Assembly (NCBI RefSeq): GCF_028621955.1 | Contig: NZ_CP117516.1 | Coordinates: forward strand, 580,001-644,000 | Source of the DNA: Erythrobacter sp. BLCC-B19 | Lineage (GTDB): Bacteria; Pseudomonadota; Alphaproteobacteria; Sphingomonadales; Sphingomonadaceae | DNA: 64,000 nucleotides | Direction: 5' to 3' | In this document: positions 54,463 to 63,654 of the stretch, one piece after another | Position numbering within the stretch: the first letter of the stretch is position 1 | Layout: each line of letters opens with the position of its first letter | Translations under genes and position numbers: made by a program | The notes under the pieces: model-generated | The model's database searches: none | Seen by the model: the letters and a program-made list of their open reading frames with translations, nothing else | Told to the model about the DNA's origin: nothing

Positions 54463-56486
54463 CAGGAATTCCTCTCACGCGCCGCCGCAATCGCCCCCGC
54501 GGCGGCTGTGGCGAGCCGTGCGGCGCTGGTGGGCTTGCCCAGAACGCCATCGAACACGCCCTCCGGCCCCTGGTGCAGCTGATGCACGCGGGGGAGCGCG
54601 GTGAGCAGCAGGATCGGCAGATCGCTGCGGATCTTGCGCAATTGCTGGGCAAGTCTGGCGCCGTTCATGGCGGGCATATCATAGTCGGTGATGACCAGAT
54701 CCCAGCCTGCGGGATCATCCTTCAGCGTGTCGATCGCATCGTGCGGATCGATGCAGGGGCCGACTTCGACCCCCAGCCGCTCAAGCATCGCGGCCAGCGT
54801 ATCGACCACCGCAGGATTATCGTCGACCACCAGCACCGCCTTGCCGACTAGGCCCGGGCCGGAGCGCGCCGGCGCATCGCCGCCGTCAGCCGGATCGGCG
54901 CTGGCACTCGGCTGGAGCGGCCACCAGATCTCGAATTCCGTGCCGCAATCGGGCCACGACTGGATCGCCAGCGCGCCGTTATTGCTGGCGATGATCCCCG
55001 CCACCACCGCAAGGCCAAGGCCCGTGCCAGCCTCGCCCTTGTGGGTGAAGAAGGGTTCGAACACCTGTTCCAGCTCTTCCGGGCGGATGCCCATGCCGGT
55101 GTCGCTGATGCGGATCAGCGCGGCGGGCACCTGCGGCAGCGAGCCGAGCACCAGCTTTCCGGTCGGCTGACGTCCCTCGGCCGCCATCACTTCAAGCTTG
55201 ATGCGCTGCGTCCCCCCCGGACGCAGCGCGTCGCGGGCGTTGAGAGCGATGTTGAGCACCACCTGATTGAGCTCGGTATCGTCGGTCAGCGCCATCAGCG
55301 GCGCGGGCGGGAGGTCAAGCTCGATCCGGTGGAGCGGATCGGTGAGGCTGGGCGCAACCAGATCGCGCACGTCCCACAGGATGCGGCGCAGATCGACCAG
55401 CTTGGGATGCGGCGTCCGGCGGCCCAGCGTCAGCAGCTTCTCCACCAGCCCGGCAGCGGTCGTCGCGGCGGACTGGATGCGCAGCGCGTGGTGGCGCACG
55501 CGGTTGTCGTCGATATGGCGCAGCAGCTCCGCCGTGCCCGAGATGGCGGCGATCAGATTGTTGAAGTCATGCGCGATCCCGCTCGCCAGCTGGCCGACGA
55601 CTTCCTGCCGCTGGGCCAGCATCAGCTGCTCGCGCAGCCGTGCCTTCTCGCGCTCCATCCCGCGCCGCTCGCCGACATCGCGGGTGACGCAGACGATCCC
55701 GCCTTCGGGCGCGAGCGAGAGCGCGATTTCCTGTTCGAGCGGCGCGCCATCCGCCTTCAGACCCTGAGTCTCGCCGCGCCACTGGCCTTGTGCGAAGAGG
55801 ATCGGCATGACCTCGTCATTGATCCGCTGCGCCTCGTCAGGGGTGTAGAGCACGCTCCACGGCTGACCGACAAGGGCGTCCGGGTCGGGATAGCCAAACA
55901 TCACCGCATGGGCGCGGTTCATGAAGATGAAGCGACCCTCGGCATCGGTCAGCGCCATGCCGTCGTCCGAGGCGTCGATCGCGGCGACCTGCCGGGCAAG
56001 GCGTGCTTCGGCGGCGACGCGCTCGGCCTCGGCCTGCTTGCGCGCGGAGACATCGCGGATGATCGCAGCAAATCCGGCAGGCGTGATGCCGTCCTCATCC
56101 TCGGGCCACATGGCAAGGCTGAGTTCGACCGGGATCTCGTGCCCGCCCTTGCACAGCGCGGGGACTTCGACCGTCTGGCCGACCAGCTTGGTATCCCCGC
56201 GCGCACGCAGCCGGGCAACACCCGCGTGATGGCCCTTGCGGTGCACCTGCGGGATGATGAGGTCGAGGCTTTGCCCCAGGGCTTCCTGCTCGCTCCAGCC
56301 GAACATCACTTCGGCGGCGCGGTTCCACAAGGTAATGCGGCTCGCCCCGTCGGCGCAGACGAAGGCGTCGGTGGTGGTCTGGGCGATCAGCTGGGCGATG
56401 CGCCGTTCCTGCCGCAGCTGGCGGTCGTCGGGCCCTTCGGCGGGATCGCCGGGAATCGGGAACAGGGTAAAATCGGGCTCAAGCAT
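54462..56486 (-). CDS. Hybrid PAS-PAS histidine kinase with receiver domain
   Basis: This 674-residue sensor has no transmembrane segment. In order it shows PAS 1 (about residues 28-150), PAS 2 (about 160-280), a HisKA dimerisation domain with the phospho-His in GIAHDFNNLIAAI (about 315), an ATPase domain (VVLNIALNARDAL, ISDTGMGIRPEE, GTGLGLAVV) and a C-terminal receiver domain (VLVVDDNPAVVDTLAAML, DLVITDYDMPAMNG). It should respond to a cytoplasmic cue through the PAS domains. The ATG at 56486 is chosen over a TTG at 56498. It is coupled to the response regulator gene. Confidence 0.92.
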   Translation of the reverse strand: MLEPDFTLFPIPGDPAEGPDDRQLRQERRIAQLIAQTTTDAFVCADGASRITLWNRAAEVMFGWSEQEALGQSLDLIIPQVHRKGHHAGVARLRARGDTKLVGQTVEVPALCKGGHEIPVELSLAMWPEDEDGITPAGFAAIIRDVSARKQAEAERVAAEARLARQVAAIDASDDGMALTDAEGRFIFMNRAHAVMFGYPDPDALVGQPWSVLYTPDEAQRINDEVMPILFAQGQWRGETQGLKADGAPLEQEIALSLAPEGGIVCVTRDVGERRGMEREKARLREQLMLAQRQEVVGQLASGIAHDFNNLIAAISGTAELLRHIDDNRVRHHALRIQSAATTAAGLVEKLLTLGRRTPHPKLVDLRRILWDVRDLVAPSLTDPLHRIELDLPPAPLMALTDDTELNQVVLNIALNARDALRPGGTQRIKLEVMAAEGRQPTGKLVLGSLPQVPAALIRISDTGMGIRPEELEQVFEPFFTHKGEAGTGLGLAVVAGIIASNNGALAIQSWPDCGTEFEIWWPLQPSASADPADGGDAPARSGPGLVGKAVLVVDDNPAVVDTLAAMLERLGVEVGPCIDPHDAIDTLKDDPAGWDLVITDYDMPAMNGARLAQQLRKIRSDLPILLLTALPRVHQLHQGPEGVFDGVLGKPTSAARLATAAAGAIAAARERNS

Positions 56487-56768
56487 GATGATGTGCAATC
56501 CGGTTGGTTGGTCGCGTCAAACAGGAGCCTTGCGTGGTGTACGCGCACGGGGCGCGCAATCCGGCCTTATGGCGGAGAAACCTTATCCTTTCGTATAGGT
56601 GACCCCCTTCCTTCGGGATCGCCGCTATCCCGGCGGCGAGCGCGGTTAACCCATCCGCGCCGCTGGCTAGCCTTGCGTTATCAAGACAGCCCCGGCCCGG
56701 TCCGCCACATGGGGTTCAGCCACGGCAAGACCGCCGCTGGACAAGACCATGACCAAAGGACCAAACAG

Positions 56769-57260
56769 ATGACCAAGATTTACGCCGTTGCCACCGTTCT
56801 CGCTTCGCTCGCCGCCGCCACTTCGGCGCAGGCCCAGTCGGCTGACGCCGGCGCTGGCGCGAAGATCATCGCGCCGCTGGAAATCAGCAACACGGCCGAC
56901 CTCTACTTCGGCACCATCGCGCCTTCGACCACCGTCGCCGACAGCGTCGTCGTGCTGGCCGACGGCAGCCGCAAGTGCGGCCCGGCGCTGACCTGCCTGA
57001 CCGCCGACCACACCGCCGCGGCTTTCGCGGTGACCGGTGAAGCCGACGCCTTTTACACGATCTCGCTCCCCCGCGAGATCAAGATCGTCAACGACAAGGG
57101 CACCGCGATGCGCGTGTCGGACTTCAACGGCTCGAAGGACGGCGGCCAGCTTCTGAAGGGTGAAGACAGCTTCACCGTCGGCGGCACGCTCGACGTCGGC
57201 GTCCGTCAGGAAGCCGGCAAGTACACCGGCAGCTTCACCGTCGCGGTGGAATACCAGTAA
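56769..57260 (+). CDS. DUF4402 family secreted protein, probable pilus subunit
   Basis: The 163-residue protein has a signal peptide (MTKIYAVATVLASLAAATSAQAQ) and a DUF4402 domain rich in beta strands (KIIAPLEISNTADLYFGTIAPST, a Cys pair at KCGPALTC, YTISLPREIKIVND, FTVGGTLDVGVRQEAG, GSFTVAVEYQ). DUF4402 proteins are often found beside chaperone-usher genes and resemble pilin subunits. Its place as first gene before the chaperone and usher supports this. A strong hairpin follows, as expected if the subunit is made in excess of the assembly proteins. Confidence 0.85.
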   Translation: MTKIYAVATVLASLAAATSAQAQSADAGAGAKIIAPLEISNTADLYFGTIAPSTTVADSVVVLADGSRKCGPALTCLTADHTAAAFAVTGEADAFYTISLPREIKIVNDKGTAMRVSDFNGSKDGGQLLKGEDSFTVGGTLDVGVRQEAGKYTGSFTVAVEYQ

Positions 57261-57284
57261 GCCGATCCCTGGCAGGGGGAGAAG

Positions 57285-57310
57285 GGAGCCGCGCCCCCCC
57301 GCGCGGCTCC
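57285..57310 (+). terminator. Strong GC hairpin between pilus subunit and chaperone genes
   Basis: GGAGCCGCGC and GCGCGGCTCC form a perfect ten-base stem around a six-C loop, 24 bases after the subunit stop. There is no U tract, so it may act as an attenuator or RNA-stability element and not as a full stop. Confidence 0.65.
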
Positions 57311-57366
57311 TGGATCCCCTGCGCCACGTCCAAGACCAACCCCTGCCAATGTAAGGTCTTCAGCCC

Positions 57367-58188
57367 ATGTTCCGCTTTTCCCTGTTCACCGCGCTGGCCG
57401 CGGTGCTAGCCGCCCCTGTTCCTGCCGCCGCCGAACTGCTGGTCGCCCCCACCCGCGTGGTGCTGACCCCCGAGGCGCGCTCGACCGAACTCGTTCTCGT
57501 CAACAAGGGCACCGAAACCGCGGCTTTCCGCATCGCCATCGAAAACCGCCGGATGCGCGAAGATGGCAGCCTTGAAGATGCGCCGACCCCGCAGGAGGGC
57601 GAACTCTTCGCCGACGACAAGCTGCGCTATTCCCCGCGCCAGCTGGTACTGGAGCCGGGCGCGCGCCAGGTGGTGCGCGTGATGGCCAATGCGCCGGGCA
57701 CGCTGGCTGCGGGCGAATACCGCTCGCACCTGCGCCTGATGTCGGCCCCCGTCAGCGCGGGCACGCCCCAGATCGCGGGCGAGGCGAACACCGACAACAG
57801 CCTCTCGATCGAACTGGTCGCGATCCGTTCGATCACCATCCCCGTGATCCTGCGGGTCGGCACCCTCGACGCCAGCGTCACCATGGATACGGCCGCAATG
57901 GCCGCCGACGCGCCCGATCAGCTGGTGGTGCGCCTGACCCGTTCGGGCACGCGTTCCACCTATGGCGATGTCAGCTTCACCCCCGAAGGCGCGAAAGAGC
58001 CCGCCTGGGTGGTGCGCGGCGTCGCGATCTATGTGCCCAACACCAGCCGCGATGTGATCGTGCCGCTGCCGCCCGAAGTGCGCGCGCAGCTCACCGGCAA
58101 GCGCGTGCGGATCGACTACACCTCGACCGACGCGGGCGAGCCGGCGACTGTCGGCAAGCGCCTCGCCAGTCTGACCGCAGCGCTCTGA
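57367..58188 (+). CDS. Periplasmic pilus chaperone (PapD-like)
   Basis: The 273-residue protein has a signal peptide (to about residue 22, APVPAAA) and an N-terminal PapD-type immunoglobulin domain (LLVAPTRVVLTPEARSTELVLVNKG, YRIAIENRRM-like strand, LRYSPRQLVLEPGARQVVRVMA), with a second domain to the end. The surface strand G1 region EYRSHLRLMSAP matches chaperones that donate a strand to pilus subunits. It should hold DUF4402 subunits in the periplasm. The usher gene follows after 27 bases. Confidence 0.9.
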   Translation: MFRFSLFTALAAVLAAPVPAAAELLVAPTRVVLTPEARSTELVLVNKGTETAAFRIAIENRRMREDGSLEDAPTPQEGELFADDKLRYSPRQLVLEPGARQVVRVMANAPGTLAAGEYRSHLRLMSAPVSAGTPQIAGEANTDNSLSIELVAIRSITIPVILRVGTLDASVTMDTAAMAADAPDQLVVRLTRSGTRSTYGDVSFTPEGAKEPAWVVRGVAIYVPNTSRDVIVPLPPEVRAQLTGKRVRIDYTSTDAGEPATVGKRLASLTAAL

Positions 58189-58215
58189 CGCCATGACCCG
58201 GCCCGGTAATCACCC

Positions 58216-60822
58216 ATGTCCCGCCACCCCTTCAGGCCGCTGCGCTGGCTGCTCGCGCTGCTGTGTGCAGCCGGCCTGGTGGGAGCCGTCGCTGCCCCAG
58301 TTCGGGCGCAGAACGCCGACGCCAATGCGGACGGGGGGTTGTTCGACCGGCTGTTCGGTAACGACCCCGCCAGCGAGCGCGCCGGTCAGGCCGCTGACGG
58401 GCTCGCCCTTCCGGCCCTTTTCGCCGACGGCAGGCTGATCGCGGACACCATCGCGCTGCACGATCTCGGCCCCGGCGCGGGCGCCTGCGTGGCGATTGCC
58501 CCGCTGCTCGATGCGCTCGAACTGGCGTGGGAGCAGCCGGGCGAGACCGCCGACATCACTCTTGCTCTGCCCGAACCGCGCCGCAGCGTTACCATCCCCG
58601 CTGCCGCGCTGCTGCCGAGCCCCTCGGGCGGGTGCCTGCCGCTGGCCGATGTGCCGGCCTATCTCCCCGCCAGCCTGACTCATGACACGGTCAGCCAACG
58701 CCTCACCCTCGCCCCCAGCGCCGCTCTGCCGGTGCTGATGCGGCTCGCGCGCGAGGAGCGTCAGGCGCGGCTGCGGCCCGAGACGGCGCGCCCCGCCTAC
58801 GCCCTGCTCGCCCGCCCGGAACGCACCGTGGAACTGTGGAGCGCCGACCTTGGCGCCGGGATCGCGCTGACCCCGCAGGGCCGCCAGATTTCCGGCAGCG
58901 TGCTGGCGAGCGGCGCGGTGCTGGGGCTGGCGGGGCGGCTCAGCCTCGCGGCCACGCAGGATGGGCGGATCACCCCCGGCTTCACCCTCTCCGACGCGCG
59001 CGACACGCCCGAACTGCTCGGCCCGCTCAAGGCGCGCAGCCTGGCGCTGGGCGACATTGCCGCGCCCGCGCAGCCGCTGATCGCCGATGCGCTGTCGGGC
59101 CGCGGGCTGGTGGTCTCCAGCCGTGCGCCGTGGCGGGCCGATCTGGTCGACACCATCACCCTCACCGGCCCGCTCCCGCAGGGCTGGGAGGCTGAGCTGT
59201 GGCACGAGGAACGCCTCGTCGCCGTCACCCGCGAAGGCGATGCCGCAGGGCAATGGCAGTTTGGCGACATTCCCGTGCGCATCGGCGAGAACCGCTGGGT
59301 GGTGCGCCTCTACGGCCCCAATGGCGAGGTGGACGAGCAGGTCTTCACGCGCCTCGTCGGCACCGAGATGAACGCCGAGAACGAGGTCGGCTACAGCTTC
59401 GGCGTGGTCGATGGCGGCCGCCCGCTGCTGGGCGAGAGCCTTGCCGGAGAGCCCGCCGGGCCGACCGCCTTCGCCAGCCTCGACTGGGGCATGGCGAGCG
59501 ATCTCACCGCGCGGCTCGATCTGCGCGCCGGGACGGCGGGCGATCCGGCGGTGGCGGTGGGGTTCAACGGGTCGCTCGGCGGCGGACTGTGGGCGGTGAC
59601 CGGCGCACGCGACCGGGAAGGCGGGCTGGGCGGCGCGGTGCGGCTGGCGCGGCGGATCGGGGCGCAGGATGTGACCTTCGACCTTGCCGATCATGGCCGC
59701 GACGATGGCCCCGGCCTGCCCCCGCAGGTGCGCGAATTTGAAAGGGTTATGGCGATCAGCGGACAGGGCCGCATCGGGCTTGGGCGGCTCAGCCTCCCCT
59801 GGCAGGCGCGTTACCAAAGCGGCGCGCTGCGGCGCGGCGGATCGCGCGAGGTTGCCGCCACGCGGCTGGTGCTGCCGATGGCCGACTGGCAGGCCAACCT
59901 CGCCTTTGGCGCCGTGCGCGAGGGGAGCGCCCCGTGGCTCGGCACCGCCGCGCTCGGGGTGACGGCGCGGCAGGGCGAATGGCGGCTGCGCAGCGGGATT
60001 GCCGCCTCAGACCGCAACGGCTGGCGGATCGACAGCGCCGCGATCAGCGCCGCGCGGCGCGTGGCGGGGGGCAACCTCGCGCTCGATCTCGACTGGCAGG
60101 CCGACAGCGGCCGGATCGGCGGCGGAGTGACCTTTGCGCGCCAGTTTGGCCCACTCGGCCTCAGCGCCTCTGCCGGGCGCGAGGGGGACGGATGGCGCGC
60201 GGGAATTGGCCTCACCCTCGGCCTGTTTCGCGGGGCCGATCGCTGGCGCACCGCCCCTGCCGGGGTCGCGCGGTCAGGGGCCGTGCTGGCGGAAATGTTC
60301 GTGGATGACGACGGCGATGGCACGCGCGATCCTACAGAAGCAGGCGTCGAAGGCGGCCGCTTCATCGTCGGGGCAGCTTTGCGCCGCGAGGAGACCGATG
60401 CCAGCGGCGCGGTGCTGATCGGCGGGATCGCGCCCGGGCCTGCGGTCGATGTCGAAACCCAGCTGTCGAGCCTCACCGACTTCACCCTGCGCCCCGCCCG
60501 CAGCGGCGACCGGCTGGAACTGCGGCCCGGAGAAATCCGCCATCTTTCCATGCCCTTGCGCCCCACCGGCAGCATCGAGGTGCAGGTGGTGCTGGTCGCC
60601 GGAGACCAGCGCACCCCGCGCTCGGGCGTCACCGTGGTGCTGCGCGACCCGCAGGGGCGCGAGGCGGCGCGGGGGCGGACCGATTTTGATGGGTTCGCGC
60701 TGTTCGAAGGCCTCGCCTTCGGCGCCTACCGGGCCGAGGCCGCGGGCCAGTCCAGCGCCGTCCTCACCGTCACCCGCGACACCCCCGACACCGCCACCCG
60801 CCTGCTGATCGCCCCGGCTTGA
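58216..60822 (+). CDS. Outer-membrane usher-like protein
   Basis: The 868-residue protein has a signal peptide (to about residue 32, PVRAQ) and the layout of a divergent fimbrial usher: a periplasmic N-terminal part, a region LSLAATQDGRITPGFTLSDARDTPELLGPLKARSLALGDI (in part) with the plug-like segment, a beta-barrel stretch of about 450 residues (alternating strands from 380 to 690) and a C-terminal carboxypeptidase-regulatory-like domain (DDDGDGTRDPTEAGVEGGRF, in part). It exports and assembles subunits delivered by the chaperone. No separate adhesin gene is visible, so the locus is minimal. Confidence 0.85.
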   Translation: MSRHPFRPLRWLLALLCAAGLVGAVAAPVRAQNADANADGGLFDRLFGNDPASERAGQAADGLALPALFADGRLIADTIALHDLGPGAGACVAIAPLLDALELAWEQPGETADITLALPEPRRSVTIPAAALLPSPSGGCLPLADVPAYLPASLTHDTVSQRLTLAPSAALPVLMRLAREERQARLRPETARPAYALLARPERTVELWSADLGAGIALTPQGRQISGSVLASGAVLGLAGRLSLAATQDGRITPGFTLSDARDTPELLGPLKARSLALGDIAAPAQPLIADALSGRGLVVSSRAPWRADLVDTITLTGPLPQGWEAELWHEERLVAVTREGDAAGQWQFGDIPVRIGENRWVVRLYGPNGEVDEQVFTRLVGTEMNAENEVGYSFGVVDGGRPLLGESLAGEPAGPTAFASLDWGMASDLTARLDLRAGTAGDPAVAVGFNGSLGGGLWAVTGARDREGGLGGAVRLARRIGAQDVTFDLADHGRDDGPGLPPQVREFERVMAISGQGRIGLGRLSLPWQARYQSGALRRGGSREVAATRLVLPMADWQANLAFGAVREGSAPWLGTAALGVTARQGEWRLRSGIAASDRNGWRIDSAAISAARRVAGGNLALDLDWQADSGRIGGGVTFARQFGPLGLSASAGREGDGWRAGIGLTLGLFRGADRWRTAPAGVARSGAVLAEMFVDDDGDGTRDPTEAGVEGGRFIVGAALRREETDASGAVLIGGIAPGPAVDVETQLSSLTDFTLRPARSGDRLELRPGEIRHLSMPLRPTGSIEVQVVLVAGDQRTPRSGVTVVLRDPQGREAARGRTDFDGFALFEGLAFGAYRAEAAGQSSAVLTVTRDTPDTATRLLIAPA

Positions 60823-60830
60823 GCCGCGAT

Positions 60831-60846
60831 TGTTTCACGTGAAACA
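60831..60846. promoter_or_regulatory. parS: parS centromere site (ParB-binding)
   Basis: TGTTTCACGTGAAACA is a perfect 16-base palindrome and equals the widely conserved bacterial parS sequence bound by ParB. It lies eight bases after the usher stop, between genes. Chromosomal parS sites cluster near oriC, so the right end of this window is probably origin-proximal. No other copy was noticed in the window. Confidence 0.93.
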
Positions 60847-60904
60847 GGCTGGAGGCCGCAAAAACACGACAAGGGATGCGCAAGACCCGCCAGGGATGGC
60901 GACG

Positions 60905-61486
60905 TCACCGCCGCCGCAGAATGAGGTAGAGCGCGCCCTCCCCGCCATGCCGGATATGCGCGCGGCGCACCGCGGTGATCGCATCGGCGTGGCGGCTCGC
61001 GGCGAGCCAGTCGAGCAGCTTGGCGCGGATCGCCCCGCGCCGTGCCATGCGGTCCGCCGGATCGACCGGGCGTTCCCTTCCCGCCACCACCAGCACCACC
61101 CGCGCGCCCATGCTGCGCGCCTGATCGAGCGCGGCCATGATCCGGTCGTAAGCGGTATCGAGCGTATGGCCGTGGAGGTCGAGCGTCAGGTCAGGCTCCA
61201 GCCGCCCGGCCTTCACCCGCCGATCCCAGTGCGAATCGAGGCCCGGCGCGGCTGAAGGCGCTGGCGGTAGGGGCGGCGGCGAAGGCGGCGCGGGTTGCTT
61301 CACCGGCTTGGCAGGCTTGACGAACTTGCCCGGCGGCGCGGGGACAGGCTTGGCCTTGGCCTCGACCGGCGCTGCCGCAGGCGCGGGCGGCTTGGGGCGC
61401 TTCTTGCCCGGCAGCGGCTTGACGCTCGCAGCAAGGTGCGCCCAGGCCGCCTGCTCTCCGACCGAAAGCCCGCGCGGGGCTCTCAT
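60905..61486 (-). CDS. Smr domain protein (MutS2-type nicking-endonuclease-like)
   Basis: The 193-residue protein has a proline/alanine/lysine-rich disordered N-terminus (about 25-80) and a C-terminal Smr domain (LTLDLHGHTLDTAYDRIMAALDQA, VVLVVAGRE, RGAIRAKLLDWLA, HIRHGGEGALYLILRR, all in parts), with the typical LDLHG and GxGxL-like features. Smr domains can nick nucleic acids. The ATG at 61486 overlaps the mltA stop (ATGA), which sets the start; the longer frame lies inside mltA. Confidence 0.92.
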   Translation of the reverse strand: MRAPRGLSVGEQAAWAHLAASVKPLPGKKRPKPPAPAAAPVEAKAKPVPAPPGKFVKPAKPVKQPAPPSPPPLPPAPSAAPGLDSHWDRRVKAGRLEPDLTLDLHGHTLDTAYDRIMAALDQARSMGARVVLVVAGRERPVDPADRMARRGAIRAKLLDWLAASRHADAITAVRRAHIRHGGEGALYLILRRR

Positions 61487-62679
61487 CTCAGGTTCTCGAG
61501 ATACCGCGTGACGGCCGCCTTGGGGATCAGCACATAGGCGGTTCCGCGCCCGCTCATCCCGCCCGCGATCACCCGCGCATCCGCGCCCGCGCCCCAGAAG
61601 GTGTCGAACCGGTTCGGCCCCTTGATCGCCCCGCCGGTGTCCTGCGCGATCCACAGCCCGTCCGCCTCGGCCCGGTCGAGGTCGAGCCACACCGGCGCGC
61701 CCAGCGGCACGAAGGCCGGGTCCGCCGCGAGAGAAGACCCGCGCCGCACCGGCACACCCAGCGCGCCCAAGGGGCCATCGCCCTGCAATTCCTTGAAGAA
61801 GATCCAGCTCTTGTTGAGCCGCATCAGATCGCGGCCCTCGCGCGGGTTTTCGCGGATATAGGCCATGATCCCCTGCATCGAGCCCGAATATTTGCCCGGC
61901 CCCTCGCCCAGCAATCCGCGCTCGCGCATCACCCCGCCGATGCCGACATATTCGCGCCCGTTCTGCCCGGCATAGCCGATGCGGATCACCTCGCCCTCGG
62001 GCGTCAGCAGCCGCCCTGATCCCTGAATCTGGAGGAAGAAGAACTCCACCGGATCGGCCGCCCAGGCGATGATCGGCACCCGGCCCATCAATGCCCCGTC
62101 CTCGATCTCGGCCCGGTCGAAATAGCGCACGAACCGCCCCTGCGCGTCATAGCGGCCCAAGGGCGGGCGGCCGGTGCGTTCGGCGGCGGGGACATCGTCA
62201 GGCCAGCCGCGCACCAGATCGGTCGGCAGGGCATAGACCGGCACCTCGTATCCGGGGCGGCGGGTGCGGCTGCCGGCGATCTCGGGTTCGAAATAGCCGG
62301 TGGCGAAGGCCTTGCCGTCACCGACCTTCACGATGTTGAATTCCTTGACGAAAAACGCCCGCGCCTGCGATGGCGGCGTGGTTGCGGCGCGCGCGCATGG
62401 CCCCTTCCAGTCATCGGGCCGGGTGAGGCCGCTCGCATCCTCGCGGGTGGTGACACGCGGGCAGGATTCGATGAAGCTCGCCAGCGCGCCTTGCGCATCG
62501 GCATCGCTCACATCGAGCGCGCCGGGCGATGGCCCGATCGCGATGCCGGCGAGCATGGCATTGGCTGCAACCGGCGCGGAGGGCGCGGTGACAACCGGCG
62601 GCGGCGTGCTGCCTTGCGGAATGATCCGCCCGCAAGCCCCCAGCGCCAGCATCATGGCCAGAGCCAGCACCCTGCGCAT
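61483..62679 (-). CDS. mltA: Membrane-bound lytic murein transglycosylase A
   Basis: MltA cleaves peptidoglycan glycan strands with 1,6-anhydro bond formation. The 398-residue lipoprotein has lipobox LGAC with Cys16, the MltA domain (GYFEPEIAGSR, PIIAWAADPVEFFFLQIQGSGRL in part) and the C-terminal 3D domain with the catalytic Asp in AQDTGGAIKGPNRFDTFWG. The ATG at 62679 is preferred over the TTG at 62685 because GGGGAG stands seven bases upstream. It is coupled to smr, and the Tim44-domain gene lies 45 bases upstream. Confidence 0.95.
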   Translation of the reverse strand: MRRVLALAMMLALGACGRIIPQGSTPPPVVTAPSAPVAANAMLAGIAIGPSPGALDVSDADAQGALASFIESCPRVTTREDASGLTRPDDWKGPCARAATTPPSQARAFFVKEFNIVKVGDGKAFATGYFEPEIAGSRTRRPGYEVPVYALPTDLVRGWPDDVPAAERTGRPPLGRYDAQGRFVRYFDRAEIEDGALMGRVPIIAWAADPVEFFFLQIQGSGRLLTPEGEVIRIGYAGQNGREYVGIGGVMRERGLLGEGPGKYSGSMQGIMAYIRENPREGRDLMRLNKSWIFFKELQGDGPLGALGVPVRRGSSLAADPAFVPLGAPVWLDLDRAEADGLWIAQDTGGAIKGPNRFDTFWGAGADARVIAGGMSGRGTAYVLIPKAAVTRYLENLR

Positions 62680-62724
62680 CGACAACTCCCCTATGGTGCA
62701 GCAGGCGCGAGGCCCGGCTGCGGA

Positions 62725-63378
62725 TCAGCCTTCGTCGGTTTCGTCGAGCAGCCAGTTGGGATCGCGCGAGGCGATATTGCGCGAGAAGGTCCAGACATCG
62801 CGGCTCTCGATCGCATCGTCGAGCGATCCGGCAATCACATTGCCCTCCCGGTCGCGGGTGACAGCGGCAATATCGGCGACGAACAGCAGCGCGATGCGCG
62901 CGGTCTTGCCGTCGAGCGAGGCTGAATGGATGCGGGTTTCCTCGATCCGGATGAGGGTGTTGTCCATCGTCTCGCCCGCCGCCTCGCGCGCGTCGAGCGC
63001 GGCGGTGAAGCCGGCGTAGACATCATCGTCGCAGAGTTCGCGCAGGGTCTCGCGGTCGCCCTTCCAGAAGGCTTCGAGGATCATGCGATAGGCCGCGCGT
63101 GCGCCTTCGAGGAACTGGGCGAGGTTGAACTTGCTGTCGGCGGCGGAAATCTCGCGCAGCGCGCGTTCGACCGCGGGCATCACGCCTTCAAGCTCGACAG
63201 CGCGCGGCGGCACAACCGGGGCGGGGACAGCGGCCGGGCGGATGCCGACCGGCTTGTCATCCGATTCGAAGCGCTGCGGCACGGGCTCTTCTTCCTGCTC
63301 GGCCCGGCGACCCAGCACCGAGTAGAGCCGCAGGCCCAGGAAGGCGGCGACCATGGCGAGGATGACGATTTCGAGCAC
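62725..63378 (-). CDS. Tim44 domain-containing membrane protein
   Basis: The 217-residue protein starts with one transmembrane helix (VLEIVILAMVAAFLGLRLYSVLG), followed by a charged linker and a Tim44 domain (FLEGARAAYRMILEAFWKGDRETLRELCDDDVYAGF in part, then ALLFVADIAAVTRDREGNVIAG in part). In alphaproteobacteria this protein (TimA) sits between secB and mltA and is a relative of the mitochondrial import motor subunit. A GTG at 63378 is the best start, because the helix begins there; the open frame extends upstream without homology. Confidence 0.9.
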   Translation of the reverse strand: MLEIVILAMVAAFLGLRLYSVLGRRAEQEEEPVPQRFESDDKPVGIRPAAVPAPVVPPRAVELEGVMPAVERALREISAADSKFNLAQFLEGARAAYRMILEAFWKGDRETLRELCDDDVYAGFTAALDAREAAGETMDNTLIRIEETRIHSASLDGKTARIALLFVADIAAVTRDREGNVIAGSLDDAIESRDVWTFSRNIASRDPNWLLDETDEG

Positions 63379-63654
63379 TATACCGATCCGATCTTCGTAG
63401 GCGAGAGAGGCAAAGCTACGGCGCACCTTTGTCCAAGGATGCCACCCTGCCTTAAATGGGGTTGGATTACAATTCGCCAACGGCCAATAGGTTGCCGCAC
63501 GCGGCGAAATCGCAAGGGCTTGTGCCGGGGCGGCCACGCCCGCGCGGTTGCGGGAGGCTTTCGCCCCTGCTAGGCGGCTTGCGCAATCGGAAGGGCCGCA
63601 CAACCCCCGCCCTTCCATTCCTGCTAGCTATCCATTGGAAAGAACGACGACATC

